From positions 188,084,498 through 188,148,497 of the forward strand of contig NC_073696.1 in the NCBI RefSeq assembly GCF_029784165.1: a stretch of DNA of 64,000 bases, written 5' to 3'. Source of the stretch: Wyeomyia smithii (Eukaryota; Arthropoda; Insecta; Diptera; Culicidae). Below, piece after piece: positions 36,228 to 48,700 of this stretch (positions are counted from its first letter, which is position 1; each line of letters starts with the position of its first letter). The notes beneath the pieces were generated by a model that did not search any database, was not told where the DNA came from, and was given only the letters and a program-made list of their open reading frames with translations. A program made the translations under genes and the position numbers.

Positions 36228-37405
36228 CAAGGTTGCATATTCAATTTTGGGTGCTGTTTCGCCGCTTGCCGATAGCTCACTCCACAAATACAATTTAAGG
36301 ACACGATGTATGACAAACTTATAGTCTCTAAGTAGTACCATAAGTTTGTCAAATAGTGCAATGCTCTAACTCTTATGCCTGAAGCGTGAGAGCCCATATT
36401 CAGTGCAATAATCAGTCAATATTTGCTCAGAATATTATGATATTCACCCCGAATATTGGCTGAATATCTAACTGAATATGGGCTCTAGCACTTTGGGCAT
36501 AAGAGTTAGAGCATCGGTTTCTTCGACAAACTTGTTGCATTACTTAAGGGGTTATGTACCTTTTTGGTCGAGAAAAATGAGGGAAGTTTGAATTTATTTT
36601 TAAGTGTATAGCACCATTTTCATTGCGAGGGAGTGGTATTTTTCTGAAAGTACAGTTTATCAACAACAAGAAAATACGTTTGATTTTGAGATATACCAAT
36701 TATTACTGGAGTAATGGCCGTTTCCACGAAACGCTATTTTTTGCAGAGGCTTGCGGTGATCCTGATAGAGACTCAGCGGATCAACCGAAATCAAAAAACA
36801 CATATTATTTCATTAGTTTAGAAGTGTGCCGGGTTCTTGAACGATCGCTTTTATGAGTATTTTGTTTTCAGTGCAAACGAGAACGTTTTTCTCAAAAAAT
36901 ACACGTTTTGAGTGCAAAAAATTGCATTGAAAATTTTTTTGCGGCAAAATGTAACTGTCTGTTTCAAAAAGCGATCGTTCAAGGACCGGCGAATTTTATA
37001 ACGAAAATTTAAAAAAAAAAGATGAAGGAAATCGGTTCAGTAGTTTTCCCGCAATCAGGATCACGGCAAAGTCATTTTCCGGAAAAAACTATTCCGAGAT
37101 AATCGATAATCGCAAGTTTCAAGTTTAGCTTATGCGGCCGTGGCGAGGCGCGTTGCAAATCGCTCTAACTTTCTTCCTATTGCTCAGATCTTTATGAAAA
37201 TTTGTGGAAATGTTCTCAAGATGTTGTATTTGAACATAATGTAATAAAAAATTTTCAGGTTTTCTGAAAACTAAAAAGGTATATAACCCCTTAAGGACTG
37301 CAAGTTTGTCGTACATAATGTTTCAAAATTGTACTTGTGAAGCGAGCCATCGGCACGCGACCAATTGAATTGATTTGACACCCCAAAATTGAATATCCAA
37401 CCTTG
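36228..37405. mobile_element. Palindromic hAT-like MITE, copy 2, interrupted by another element
   Basis: It starts CAAGGTTGCATATTCAATTT and ends with the near-exact inverted sequence. It is flanked by the 8-bp duplication [G/A]TGATATT (36220-36227 and 37406-37413). It belongs to the same family as 8053-8475, including the central inverted 'gaatattggctgaatat' blocks. Without the 747-bp insertion (element plus one TTAA) it would be about 430 bp, as copy 1 is. Confidence 0.82.
36548..37290. mobile_element. TTAA-flanked TIR element nested in the MITE (piggyBac-like)
   Basis: The 743-bp element has ends ggggttatgtaccttttt and the complement of ggggttatataccttttt, flanked by TTAA at 36544-36547 and 37291-37294. 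MITE copy 1 preserves the corresponding site without an insertion (about 8380). A TTAA target is characteristic of the piggyBac superfamily. There is no transposase, so it is non-autonomous. Internal 'gcgatcgttcaagga' near 36970 is the inverted form of 'cttgaacgatcgc' near 36836. Confidence 0.8.
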
Positions 37406-37413
37406 ATGATATT

Positions 37414-40400
37414 CATCAAACTTGACATACAAGGAACATAAAAAATAAATTTAAAAATGTTGGTCATCGATTTTCCTGAAAACCCCGAAATAAATTCTTC
37501 TGGTAAGCCACACATTTACCATTACCTTCTTCAATAATTAATAAAAAATGAATCTACTGTTGATAAATTCAGAAATTCATAATAAGAAAATAGAATACAA
37601 AAAATCCCGTCACAATTTTCCGCGGAGCAAAATTAAAGATTTCCATATAACTTGTCCTATGAAATATTTCGTTTGAATTCTACCTTAACTTCCCAAATTT
37701 TAAATCCGAGAAACTTATACACTTGTATACATTTGTGAAACACACAAGAAAACGAGAACTTTGGCAGTTTCTATATAAAACGCGACTTGTGGATGTTATA
37801 TTATAACAGTTTTTGGATTATTTTTTCATTCACCGAAATAATTTTCATGATTGTTTTCAGATATTTTTTTTTTTTCAAATTTCATGGCAAATTCGTTTAT
37901 TTATATTGATTTGATTTATGTAAATATGGCGGCCTGATTATTTTGAATGCTTGTTTTTGTTCCTAGGTAGATAGACGTTAACTAATGATTGCTGTACTTT
38001 TATAGACGAAATACAAAAGCATATGAAAGTCTTACACTTTTCATACCATTTACCACGATAATCACAAAAAAAGCTCATAATATTTTGAACAGACCATTCC
38101 TTTTCTGGCTCTGAAGATGAGAAAAGAAAATTACTATTTGTGGATGCATGCAATTTTACGTTGCATCCAACCTGTGTTGAGCAAATGAAATCGGAACGGT
38201 CTTAGAGCAACGGTTGGGCGACTTTGGAATTGCTCTAAATATTGTATTACGCTTACTCTACTAAACCATTCGTCTAGTTGGTAGACGAGATGAATACAAC
38301 ATATATTGATGAGAGATGCTACATTAATTCTCATCATCAAGCATGTATCAAATGATAAGTAACGTGTGTACCAGAAAAGTACTGGACTGGAACAACGTCG
38401 ATGGATTTTACATACAGTTGTAACGAGATATTTTAAATTGCAAGACTTTCTGAATCGTTTGTTTTTAATTATGCATACATCTCAACACATTCCCTTAGCT
38501 TAATAGAATTTCTCCCATAAGAACTGACTAAATTTCAAAGCAAATTTTTCTTATGTGAAAAAGAACTCACGATCATAGGTTTTTCGAACCGCACAAGGAC
38601 CAATTTCCCTTACATTATCAAACATGTAAACACGCGTACAGGTAACAACCACGATTGTACATAACTCGTTGGCAACAGTTATCCATAATTCATCAACCTT
38701 CTCTCGAACATGGTGCGGTCATTTGTATTTCGATCGAGTTTGACAGGCAAATTAGACACGAGGCCGATTATTTAATTACCCATCCCCTTCGAGACGTCAC
38801 CACTCCATTCGAAATGTTTGTTGTTGGGAGATTTACCGAGCACTGGCAGTCCCTTTACAGTTCAAGTTTAAGGGAAACATAGGAGGCTTCAAACACTTCG
38901 CAGCCTGGTCACTCTATCCAGACGAGCAAAGCATATTTTATTATGTTATATCGGTTTTTATGCAACTTGTTTGATGCGAACTTTTACGGCGTAATCTGCA
39001 ACCGCCAGTCTGTGTTGTCCACGTGTTATGAGTTCAATAGATACGAGAGTTGCTCGGAAGGGTAATGAGGGTTAGGGGAGCCGTTGAGGGCGGTCGCCTT
39101 TCTGGCGTCGGTGATGGACCGTATGGAACATCGACGCAGAAAACAAGTATAAAAGGGGAAAACTTTTTTATAACCAACTAGGGTAATGCCAATGCGAAAT
39201 ATGAATTTATTATTTTTAATGACTTACTCTAGAGTATTCCGGTGCGGTTGAGTTTGCACTAAAAGAAGTGATAAAACGCCAAGAAAATGTACTCATAACG
39301 ATTAGTTTCCCTGCTGTAATTTTGGAGCATTTCGTTTTAATGAACGCGTATTTTAGTTTTTCAAATACAAGCATTGGATTAAAGTTTGCTTTTTAATGAC
39401 AGCTTTCATATACCGGGTGGGTGCGAAAAAGAAAAGTTCTTTATCAGAATAATCAAATACAGATTATAGCTCTGGGTGAGTTGTCGAAAGCGCATAGCAC
39501 GGTGTCGTGAAATTATCATTTATGTTTACGAAAGAATGAAATGATATTCTCATTATTATGATATCACGATATAGACCATCTTGAGTCAGATTAGTAGCCC
39601 GTAACGAGCGTTTTCTACTTAAGTTTTAAGTATCGTTGCAAAAACAGGTTCCATTGATTTAGAATGCGAATAATGTGCTATGTCTACTAAACGCCCAAAC
39701 ATTTAACCGGAGCATTATGATTTATGCGAACACCTTCGTTCACCGAGCACCAGTCGGTCATCGGGAATCGATGCACAGCTGGGAAAAAGGGCAACCGCTC
39801 GAAAGTGTAAGATCAAATATCACCATCGCCATCGACTTGCACACATTATTACCGGTGACAGTTTCAGGGAAACGTAACGCGTCCCAAGAGCTGTGTACGT
39901 CTGTATGTACTAGGATTATAATTAGAGCGCCCCACGTTCGGACCGTGCATAGTTATTGATTCCGACGGGTGCGCGACGGAACCGCTGCGGGTACCTAGAG
40001 AGGCCGTCGCGTCCGACCGTCAAGTGCACTATTTACGCACGGTGGCGCACTGTAAAACGTTACTTTGGAATGCTCTGCGGGATGCGCAGTTTGTCCCGTT
40101 TGACTGTAATCGGTATTTTTTATTGCTTTTCAGTGGCTGTCGTCACTTTGCACGACATTCTCAAATATCACAGTAAGAAAACCGAATTACGTAGAACCCA
40201 AAGAAATAATGACATATTAAAGTTTCTTCGATCGTGTATCGATATCTATTTCAATTAGTCATGTGATAATTAAACACAGAACTCGTGCAATTTAGAACAA
40301 TCTCATGGCATATTTAAAAAGTTATAGGAAGGCGATCAGAATCAAAATCAGTATGAGTTATTTAATCATTGCATGAAAAACTTTCATTTGTTAGTACCAA

Positions 40401-41880
40401 ATCAATTGTAGATGGATTACCTATAGAAAAAAATATGTAGGGTAATTTGGAAATAAAACTGAATGAAATCTTCCTGAGCAACCGATATTTTCCAACGGAG
40501 CTGCTTTGAGCATTACTCCAAAATCCAAAGTCACCAATGACCAAATATTTAGATTCTTTTCTCGTGAGGTTTTGTAAATCTACTTTGAAATGATTTATTT
40601 GCTTACTGCAGCTATGAATAGAATGCCAATATCTGTTTCAATTTTAACTCCTAAGCTTTTAAAAACGTTCATTTAAAGATGGAGTAAAACACATTGTTTC
40701 ATTCGACGGTGGATAACTAGTGCAACTAAACCACCGGCATCCATGATTCTGTGAAACCTATGATCCATAGAATTTAATAATTAAATATTTGGCTTCAGAA
40801 ACGTTTTATTCACAACGTCATGGACTGCTAAATATTGAAAAAATTATCGTCTTTCGCTTTTAAAGATCGAGCAGTGCTGAATTTAATTTTATTAACAATT
40901 CAGTTGTCAATTCTATACCTACTTGAACAGTTTCGTACGTCGAGTTACAGTTCAACAAAACGAACATTACCTGCAGCATGGATTGTTGTGGGTGGTCCAT
41001 CTTCTAACACGTGTTTTTCTCATATTTTAAGTTATTCATTTTGGTACGATTGAAATGAACCAAGGAATTATTCTGGTGTTTTCCAGGTACAATAATTTTC
41101 TCATTTGTCTTTCGTTTCAACGAAATTTCTTAGTTAGGGCTTGGTTGGACTTGGTTTTTGGCATCATAAGAAAAAAATTTGTACATCTCTTCAGTCAAAT
41201 GTTATTTTTAATGTTAGAATAAACTCTCTCTGAAACTTCTTTAGGAGAAGTTGTAATTAATTTTGTGCCAAAGTCGATTTTCCGACCGGTGTCGTACTTT
41301 GAAATTGGCTTTTCTTTTAAAGGAGAACACTTTGTTGCACTGGAAAAAACTTAACTTTATTTAACAAATTTACAAAAAGTTGTCTTAACACTACAAGTTG
41401 CATACGCGATTTATAACTATTCGAAAAATCTTTTATCGATAACTATCCTTTTAGATGCCAGTCTTTTCATTGAAATTAGACAAAATATATTTATTTTCCT
41501 TCTGGCTCTAACGGGTCCTTCCATTAAACTCATTACAAATGTTGTTCATTCTCCTATTAAGTCCTAACGTTAGAAAGAGAAAGTAAACTTCTAATGCGCC
41601 TTGGTCCATGGGAGTGGCTTATCCTAAAGTCCTAACTAAACAAAACTCTTAAAATACACACTCTACGCGTGAGACCGTTTTCACGTTCTATATCATAACT
41701 CTATTCTAAAGGTCTCGCGCAGATCTAGCATGCTCCTAGTCAGCTCGATCGTGTCTTATGGCCTCTTGCTGTGCGATCTTATATTTTTCTCTCGCTTCTA
41801 AGCGACACTAAATTATTCAATTGTAAAAATATCGCTTTCGGAGCGACACTCTCTTCTGAAAAAACGACGAATTGGTGTAA
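37414..41880. other. No gene recognised
   Basis: AT-rich DNA with scattered short frames lacking domains. GC-richer patches lie at 38990-39150 and 39740-40110. The second has two overlapping short frames (39675-39959 and 39956-40258) with no recognisable family. No tRNA or splice-bounded exon was supported. Confidence 0.45.
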
Positions 41881-41933
41881 TTTGCAATGATTACCACAAT
41901 AGGTGGAGCTTCAGCCTTCTTTATAACGCCATC

Positions 41934-43407
41934 ATGCGCCATCATGAAGTCGCTGCACTAACCAGAAGGGCCAAATTTTGTTGGAAACTTTTTCGAAGCG
42001 GAGTCGATTATCGACGTGACGTTCGGCAGGCCGGAATAGATCATGAACTGGAACCCTCCACAGCGGTCTCACTAATAGCTATAGCGTGGATACGAGGCGG
42101 CAACCGACGGGAAAGGCAATACCCCAACCACTTGCGGCTGGAAGACATTTTGACGCCAATGTATTTGCGGAAGTAATAAGTTGACACCTCGAAGGAAGGA
42201 GCCCGAGTGCTGATCAACTTATTGCTACACTATCGCGGGCATGCCTCGGTCTTGTCAACCTAGAAATAGATAGCCTCCAGTATACTGGTGGACCGACGCG
42301 ATAGCCGACCTCCGCGATGCGTGCCTTCGTGCGAGGCGGAGGATGCAACGCGCGTGTGCGGGTGCCCAAAGATCCCAATAGACGAGCCTGTTTCGATAGA
42401 CTTTGCGACAGTGCCAATATGAACCCATGGGGTGACGCCTATAGGGTCGTAACGGCCAAGACCAGAGGCTCGTCAACCCCGGCAGAACAATCACCAGTGA
42501 TATTGGAGCGGATAGTTGAGGAATTTTTTCCACACCAAGCCACCACATACAGCGAGTGACGGCAGCCGCGCAGAGGTCGAGGAGGTGGTAAGGGTAACGG
42601 ACGGTGAATTCATTGAGATCGCAAACTCCTTGAAGGTGAGCAAAGCACTAAGACCAGACGAAAGCCCGAACAAGGTTATTTAGATGGCCATAAAGGTAGT
42701 CCCTGGGTTGTTCAGGTGCGGTCATGCAGAAATGCCTAGACGACTGCCTCTTCCCGGATAAGAGGAAACGACAGAGACAGGTACTACTGCCGGAGGCTGG
42801 GAAACCACCAAGTGACCCATCGGCATATAGACCAATATGACTGCTAGACACAGCGGGCAAGGTGCTTGAGAAGGTAATCCTCAACAGACTTGTGAGATTC
42901 ACCGAGAGTGAAACCGGTCTGTCGAGCAACCAATTCGGATTCCGTGAAGGTAGGTCCACGGTGGATGCTATTCTCTCCGCTACCAAGACGGCCGAGCTAG
43001 CACTCCAGCGTAAAAGGAGGGGCATCCGCTATTGCGCAATTTTCACGCTAGACGTGGAAAATGCGTTCAATAGCGCCAGCTGGGAAACTATAGCCTAAGT
43101 GCTTCGGAGTCTCAGGGTGCTGGTGCCACTGTATAAGATTCTAGAAAGTTACTTTCAAAATCGAGTGCTGATCTACAACACACAGGAGGGTCAGAAATGC
43201 GTCCCGAATACCGTAGGGGTACCACTAGGTTCCATGTTGGGTCCGGTATTGTGGAATGCCAAGTATGACGATGTGTTGAAGCATAAGCTCTTACCAAGAG
43301 CGGTGATTGTGGGCTTTGCTCTAGAAGTCTACGGCGAGTCAGTCAGCGAGATCGAGTTGAACGCCGCGTTGTTCATACACGTAGTTGAGCAAGATCGCGC
43401 CAAATGA
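41934..43407 (+). pseudogene. R1-clade non-LTR retrotransposon fragment (reverse transcriptase)
   Basis: Degenerate RT pieces lie in several frames. A pre-RT region (42200-42560) is followed by 'GKPPSDPSAYRP'-type coding near 42800, then QFGFREGRSTVDAI (42930-42970), FTLDVENAFNSASW (motif A, about 43042-43083), a stop at about 43096, VPNTVGVPLGSMLGPVLWN (motif B, 43203-43260), and loss of the motif C region. Motif style matches R1-clade elements. The copy is truncated on both sides and ends where the next transposon begins (about 43410). A close relative lies on the minus strand at 61990-63110. Confidence 0.75.
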
Positions 43408-43669
43408 CCTATGATCGAATATCGACCATTTTTGATTTGAATGAAACTTTGCACACGTATTTGGCTTAGCAAACTGAGCATTTTTCACAGATAGAGAGAT
43501 TTTTTACATCCATGAGTTACATTCTAAAAGGGCGTAGGCCTTTTGGCATAGGTTTTATTCGAAGCATTGTAGCCCAGAAACCGTTGGTTGTATAGAAAAA
43601 CGGTCTGAGAATGAGTTGTAGGGAATTGAAAATGCACCATAAAAAAAAATATACACTGAACAAAAAAAA

Positions 43670-44116
43670 ATTTTTTTGACCGAAAAATATTAAAAATAAA
43701 CATTAAATTTCAATTTAAAAAATGAGTAGAATTTTTTTTTATTTTTTTTTTTTGAAAAATTTGACGTTAATGCGCAACTTTTAAAAAAAAGTCCAGGATG
43801 GAGAAATGAAAAATATTTTTTTTATTGTAGATTAATTTTTTTATTAAAATTATAATTTAAATATTTTTCAAAATATTTGTATTCTGATGATTTTAAAAGA
43901 TGCAGAGAGTCATTTTGAATCAAAAAGCTCTTGGTAGTAAACACTCTAAAGGCATCGGTTTTCGAATTATTTTGAATTTAAGCTCGAAAAATTATTAATA
44001 TTTCGGAAAATACAAGTTTTTCTTAATTTGTCCATGGTTCTCCAGCAAAAATCATACGTTCATTGGAATGCTTGATCTAAAACATACAATTCATTCTTTG
44101 ACAACAAAACGATTGG
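43670..44116 (+). repeat. Left long inverted repeat
   Basis: About 447 bp, ending inward at 'gacaacaaaacgattgg'. Identity to the right arm is roughly 85-90% by eye, with indels in the A/T runs. Arms this long are unusual for Tc1 or hAT elements. Confidence 0.75.
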
Positions 44117-44295
44117 ATAAATAACTCAAGCGCTAAACCTTAGCCTACCTACACGTTCCCCTCGCCGAATGTTTTATAAAAAAAAAGTTTGTCGTGCAAC
44201 ACTACCTACTTGTTTACTAATAATAACTGTTTGTAAAGTACGCAACCAATAACTACTGGGTTACCTATAATATCTGTTTTCGTATATAAATACGA

Positions 44296-45056
44296 TTGCA
44301 CTACTCCAGATGTGTTAGTAACAGTTTGCATTTTGTGAAGATGAATAAAGTGAAAATGGAATACACCAAGCCCAAATGCTGTAAACTCTTTCCTGATCAT
44401 CGGTGCTCATCAAGCTTATGCAAATTAAACGAAAACGTTATTGCAAAATTCAAAATATTGAACAGTCAAGCTCATTTTAATACGACTTTATCAATTTGTG
44501 ATTCGTGTAGTTATTGGAATGATAGTCAAGCCATGAATGGTGGCTACGCTGTTTACTATTCAGAATCTGGAACACTTAAGAATATCAGCTTCATCATAAT
44601 ATCGGAAGTACTCCATCATGGTACTGTTGCGGTTCAGGTGTTCATTGCCAAATTAATGAGTATTTTGAAAACAACAATAGAGTTGAAAAAAGCGATGTTA
44701 ATGTCTGATGGAGCTGCCTCACAATATAAAAATAGAAAAAACTTTGCAAGTCTTTGCAAGCTCAAAACAAAATATAACGTCGATGCAGAGTGACATATTT
44801 TTGCGACTTCTCATATTAAAGGCTCATGCGATGCAATTGGTGACATATTAAAACGAATGGCAGGAAATTCAAGTTTGGCTTAAGAACATGAATATCCCAT
44901 TACAAGCGCAAAAGAATTGTATGATTGGTCTAATCAGAAAAATAATAAAAATTCATCAAACATGTCATTTAGTTGGGTATCATATGAAGAATATGAACAA
45001 GAAGTAACAGAATGGAGCAATATTTTCAAAAAAACTATAATAATAGCTGCAACATA
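44296..45056 (+). pseudogene. DDE-like transposase remnant of the long-TIR transposon
   Basis: The frame opens at 44296 and stops at 44793. The same frame continues after that stop (HIFATSH...CDAIG), meets a second stop near 44881, and goes on to 45056. Recognisable blocks are YWNDSQA, IIISEVLHHGTVAV, LMSDGAASQYKNRKNF and HIFATSHIKG. This order occurs in arthropod transposon proteins that I recall but cannot name, where SDG...QYKN carries a catalytic Asp. The first stop falls where related proteins have Trp before the H-F-A-T-S-H block. A Cys/His-containing start (CCKLFPDHRCSSSLC) may be a remnant zinc-binding region. The region before YWND looks internally deleted. Confidence 0.6.
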
Positions 45057-45286
45057 AAAGTATTACTCTTTTGTTCCGATTTCAGAAAATAAGATACAAA
45101 CGAAGCTGTTTTCAAAAATCATTTACTTATGATGTATATAAAATATAAGGTGAAACTAGTTCTGTAAAGTATCTATGTCATAAAAAAATATGTTCCTAAG
45201 ATAATAGAACTCGAAAATAAATATTTGATTCTTATATATATTTATATCACTTACAACATTTAACTCTTTTCTTGAGAACCGTTCGC

Positions 45287-45722
45287 CCAATCGTTTTGTT
45301 GTCAAAGAATGAATTGTATATTTTTGATCAAGCATTCCAATGAACGTATTGTTTTAGCTGGAGAATCATGGACAAATTAAGAAAAACGTGTATTTTCCAA
45401 ATAATTATAATTTTTCGAGCTTAAGTTAGAAATAACCCGAAAACCAATGCCTTTAGAATGTTTACTACCGAAAGCTTTTTGATTCAAAGTGACTTTCTGC
45501 ATCTTTTAAAATCATCAGAATACAAATATTTTGAAAAATGTTTGAATTAGAAATTCCATAAAAAAATCAATCTACCATAAAAAATCATTTTTCATTTCTC
45601 CATCCTGGACTTTTTTTTTAAAAAGTTGCGTATTAACGTCAAGTTTCTTAAAAAAAATAAAAAAAAATCAACTCTTTTTTTTAAATTGAAATTTAATGTT
45701 TATTTTTAATTTTTTTGATCAA
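45287..45722 (-). repeat. Right long inverted repeat
   Basis: This is the inverted partner of 43670-44116, starting 'ccaatcgttttgttgtc' and ending near 'tttttaatttttttgatc'. The outermost ~260 bp seen on the left side are missing here. Confidence 0.75.
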
Positions 45723-48700
45723 AAAAAACTCTTTTAACTCTTATTTCTAAAATTTACACGTTGTATTTGAAAAATTTGAAAAGCTTATCGTCAAATCTAG
45801 CTTCCCGTGGACAAGTTCAGAGTTATTCATTGTAATCGTTTCACTGCTTAACCAATTTATTTTTTTGTTGACTCGATTCAAATATTAGCATACCATTTCT
45901 TCCGTATTCTAAATCTTTCCGAGAAAAACAATCGAATGACAATTAACAGTATCAATCAGCGAGCAGTCTATTTATAAATTTTGCGATAGTAATAATCTAT
46001 TGGCTCATCCTTAAATATTGCAGCACATATTAACAAAATATGTTCTCATATCCGCAAGATCTTCTTATTAAACACACTGGGATCGCTTTTACGCGGGTTG
46101 TTTTTATGCGTTTTTTTGAACGGGATATTTTGACAATAACCTGGATTATTTTTACTCGATTCGGAAGATTATTTGCACGCGGTATCAAATAAGTTTAGTA
46201 TAAATATATCGAATCTAATCTTTCAAATGCGGTACAACCGACCGCGTAAAAAGCGACCCCATAGCATAATACTCTTTCTCACGATTCATGTTTCCCTGTT
46301 AGTGCAACGCGTCTTAAGTTGCAAAAGTGCTCTCCGATGCGCATCATTCACACCAAGCTTCTCGGTGCGATCGAAAAAGGTGTCAACTGAAAGACGAAGT
46401 TGTCAGTGTCAAAAATACTAGAATGGCAGCGGCCACTAATCAAGGAGCAATGCAACCGGGAACTGTCTACCATGCTCAATTAATACTTGCTGTTGAGAAC
46501 GCAAACATAGACACCAATAGTACTCGATACAAACACGACTCCACTCATTTTCTAAAATTACGATACCGATATAAAATAATTTTTCAATTTTATAGTCGAT
46601 TGGGAAAAATAAATCACTACCATAGAGTTGTGATGTGACAGCTGATAGTTAAGAAAAACTGAGTACGGTCCGACAGTAGACAAGTGGTGAAAGCATTTTC
46701 GCTGCACTGTCGCGGCCAATTGATGTGGTTACGGATAGACGGGTTCATCGTTTTATTTCCTAAGATGATGGTAAATATAGAATGCGAAAGCAAACATAAA
46801 ACTCTAAAGAAGCACTATCAATATTTTCGTACTTATCACAGCGACTAGTTGTCTAGAACCACCCTACTGTGTGGAAGGGCAAAGAGGTGTTCGGTTTGAC
46901 ATCATCGAGGCAGATTTATTTTGCACGAGATTTAATAATATTGGCGAATTGAAAGTAAAATATTTACTTCATGGCGATTGCATTTGGAACATGCGCTTGT
47001 GCGCCTTATGTCGGTGCACCGCGGGATGCTGATGCTGATGATTCCCGTGACTGGTGGGCAAACCGTACCGATGCGATGATTTGGGGACGAAAACTATAGC
47101 ATCGTTCAATGTCGTCGTCGGACAGCTCCTATGAACGAAGGGACATCGATCGGGACCACTAATCGTATTGGCAATCGAATTGCTTGCACTCCCGTTCCGT
47201 TAGCAGAGTCAAAATCGAAATACTATGTCGAGAGGCCAACGACTGTCACTGTCAGGGGATTAAATGGGGCATTCCGATGAATAAAATTAATCTGCATAAG
47301 GAGACTGGCTAATTCGAATTGATTTTATTGCAGTTTTACGTAGTTGATGGAAGGATTAATTTGCGTTCGCTACCGACTTAACTTTGCTAAAATTCCAATT
47401 GAAAATAGATTAATGACATTATTGCACACGGCAGTAATCTTCGCGTTGATATATGGCACCGTAGGCATAAAGTAAAAATAGTTTACGAGTTTTACCCATA
47501 ATACTAATTCTTCATGAGCAGAATACATGACAGCAACTGTAAACAAGATGTTCTCACCAGTTTCCGTTGACAACCAATGAAATCTCATTTTTATACTTTA
47601 TAATTTGAACTAATAAACTCAAGGTTCCGCGGTTAGCCACGTATGATGTTATGGTTTATTGCTAATCGTTGCAAACGTGATAGAAAGAATTGATCCTGAA
47701 TCGACACCGTCATCTGCTCTATGTAATATTTCATTGTGCAGGAAAGAACGAATTTGACATGTCACAAAACCTGACCGTAAAAGTTTTGGTAGTTCAGGAT
47801 GGGAAGATGTCAAATCTTTTCTTGAAGATTGAGCATTAAATTTTTTTTTAAATTTCAAGAACAACCCTACTTCGATGATGATGAATTATTACAGTGGTCT
47901 AACAAGTCAGCCAAGATGATTCTAATGGTCATTTCAAATCATGAAATTTAGTTGCGTTTGAAACTAGTTTAAGAATTTCTGTCAATTATGGCGTAAATTT
48001 GAATTTCTAGAAATAATTATCCGGAGGAGTATTCTTTGTATTTGGTAGTTCTTGGGAGTGATAAAATTCAAAATCCATCGTTTCCCTTTCTTTTAATGAT
48101 ATTAAACCGCTCCAGAATCGACACGAAACATCTAATATTTTTCGGTAGGAATTCCATGCGCAATCGAAAATAAGGAGGCTATTACATTGTTTTATACTGT
48201 TCATGCTTTTTTGTAAATATTGCTGCTCAAATATAGATCAATCCATTTTAAGATGACTGACCTATCCGCGGTTTCCTCACATATATGAGAAAACATATTG
48301 ATCGCAGTTAAGTATCAAACCAACTGCATTGAAACCGCGAGGCAATCAATACATACACGTCTTGTCGAAGTAACCAAATTGACCACATTAAAACAGAATT
48401 AGCAAACGAAGCGTGAACATTGAACATCTCCTGCGCTGTCCGTAGCCAGTGCCAATAGTTAGTCGTAAAACAGTTTGTATTTAGATTGATAGCATTTGTA
48501 ATCACTGAACCGAGTAGCCGTTACCGTCTTTGCTGCCATCCCTGTGTGCCATTTCGGATATACGTAATTTATTGACACCGCCAAGTTCACTATTTCTAGC
48601 TGCGTGTGTTGCTTCTTCGGTTTGATTCGCGTTCCAGAACTTGGCACCCTTTCCCGATTGCACACGGTTGCAAATTGCTTGGCGTCATATGCCGCCGCGA

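Larger units (their letters stand above)
43412..45722 (+). mobile_element. DNA transposon with ~440-bp inverted repeats
   Basis: 43670-44116 and 45287-45722 are long inverted repeats (shared words 'gtccaggatggagaaatgaa', 'aattcattctttgacaacaa'). They enclose about 1.17 kb with one decayed DDE-like transposase frame. The outer left part (43412-43670) has no partner on the right, so the right end is truncated. That outer part is, however, found in a solo copy at 57745-58625 (minus), which marks the probable true terminus. Superfamily not assigned. Confidence 0.7.
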
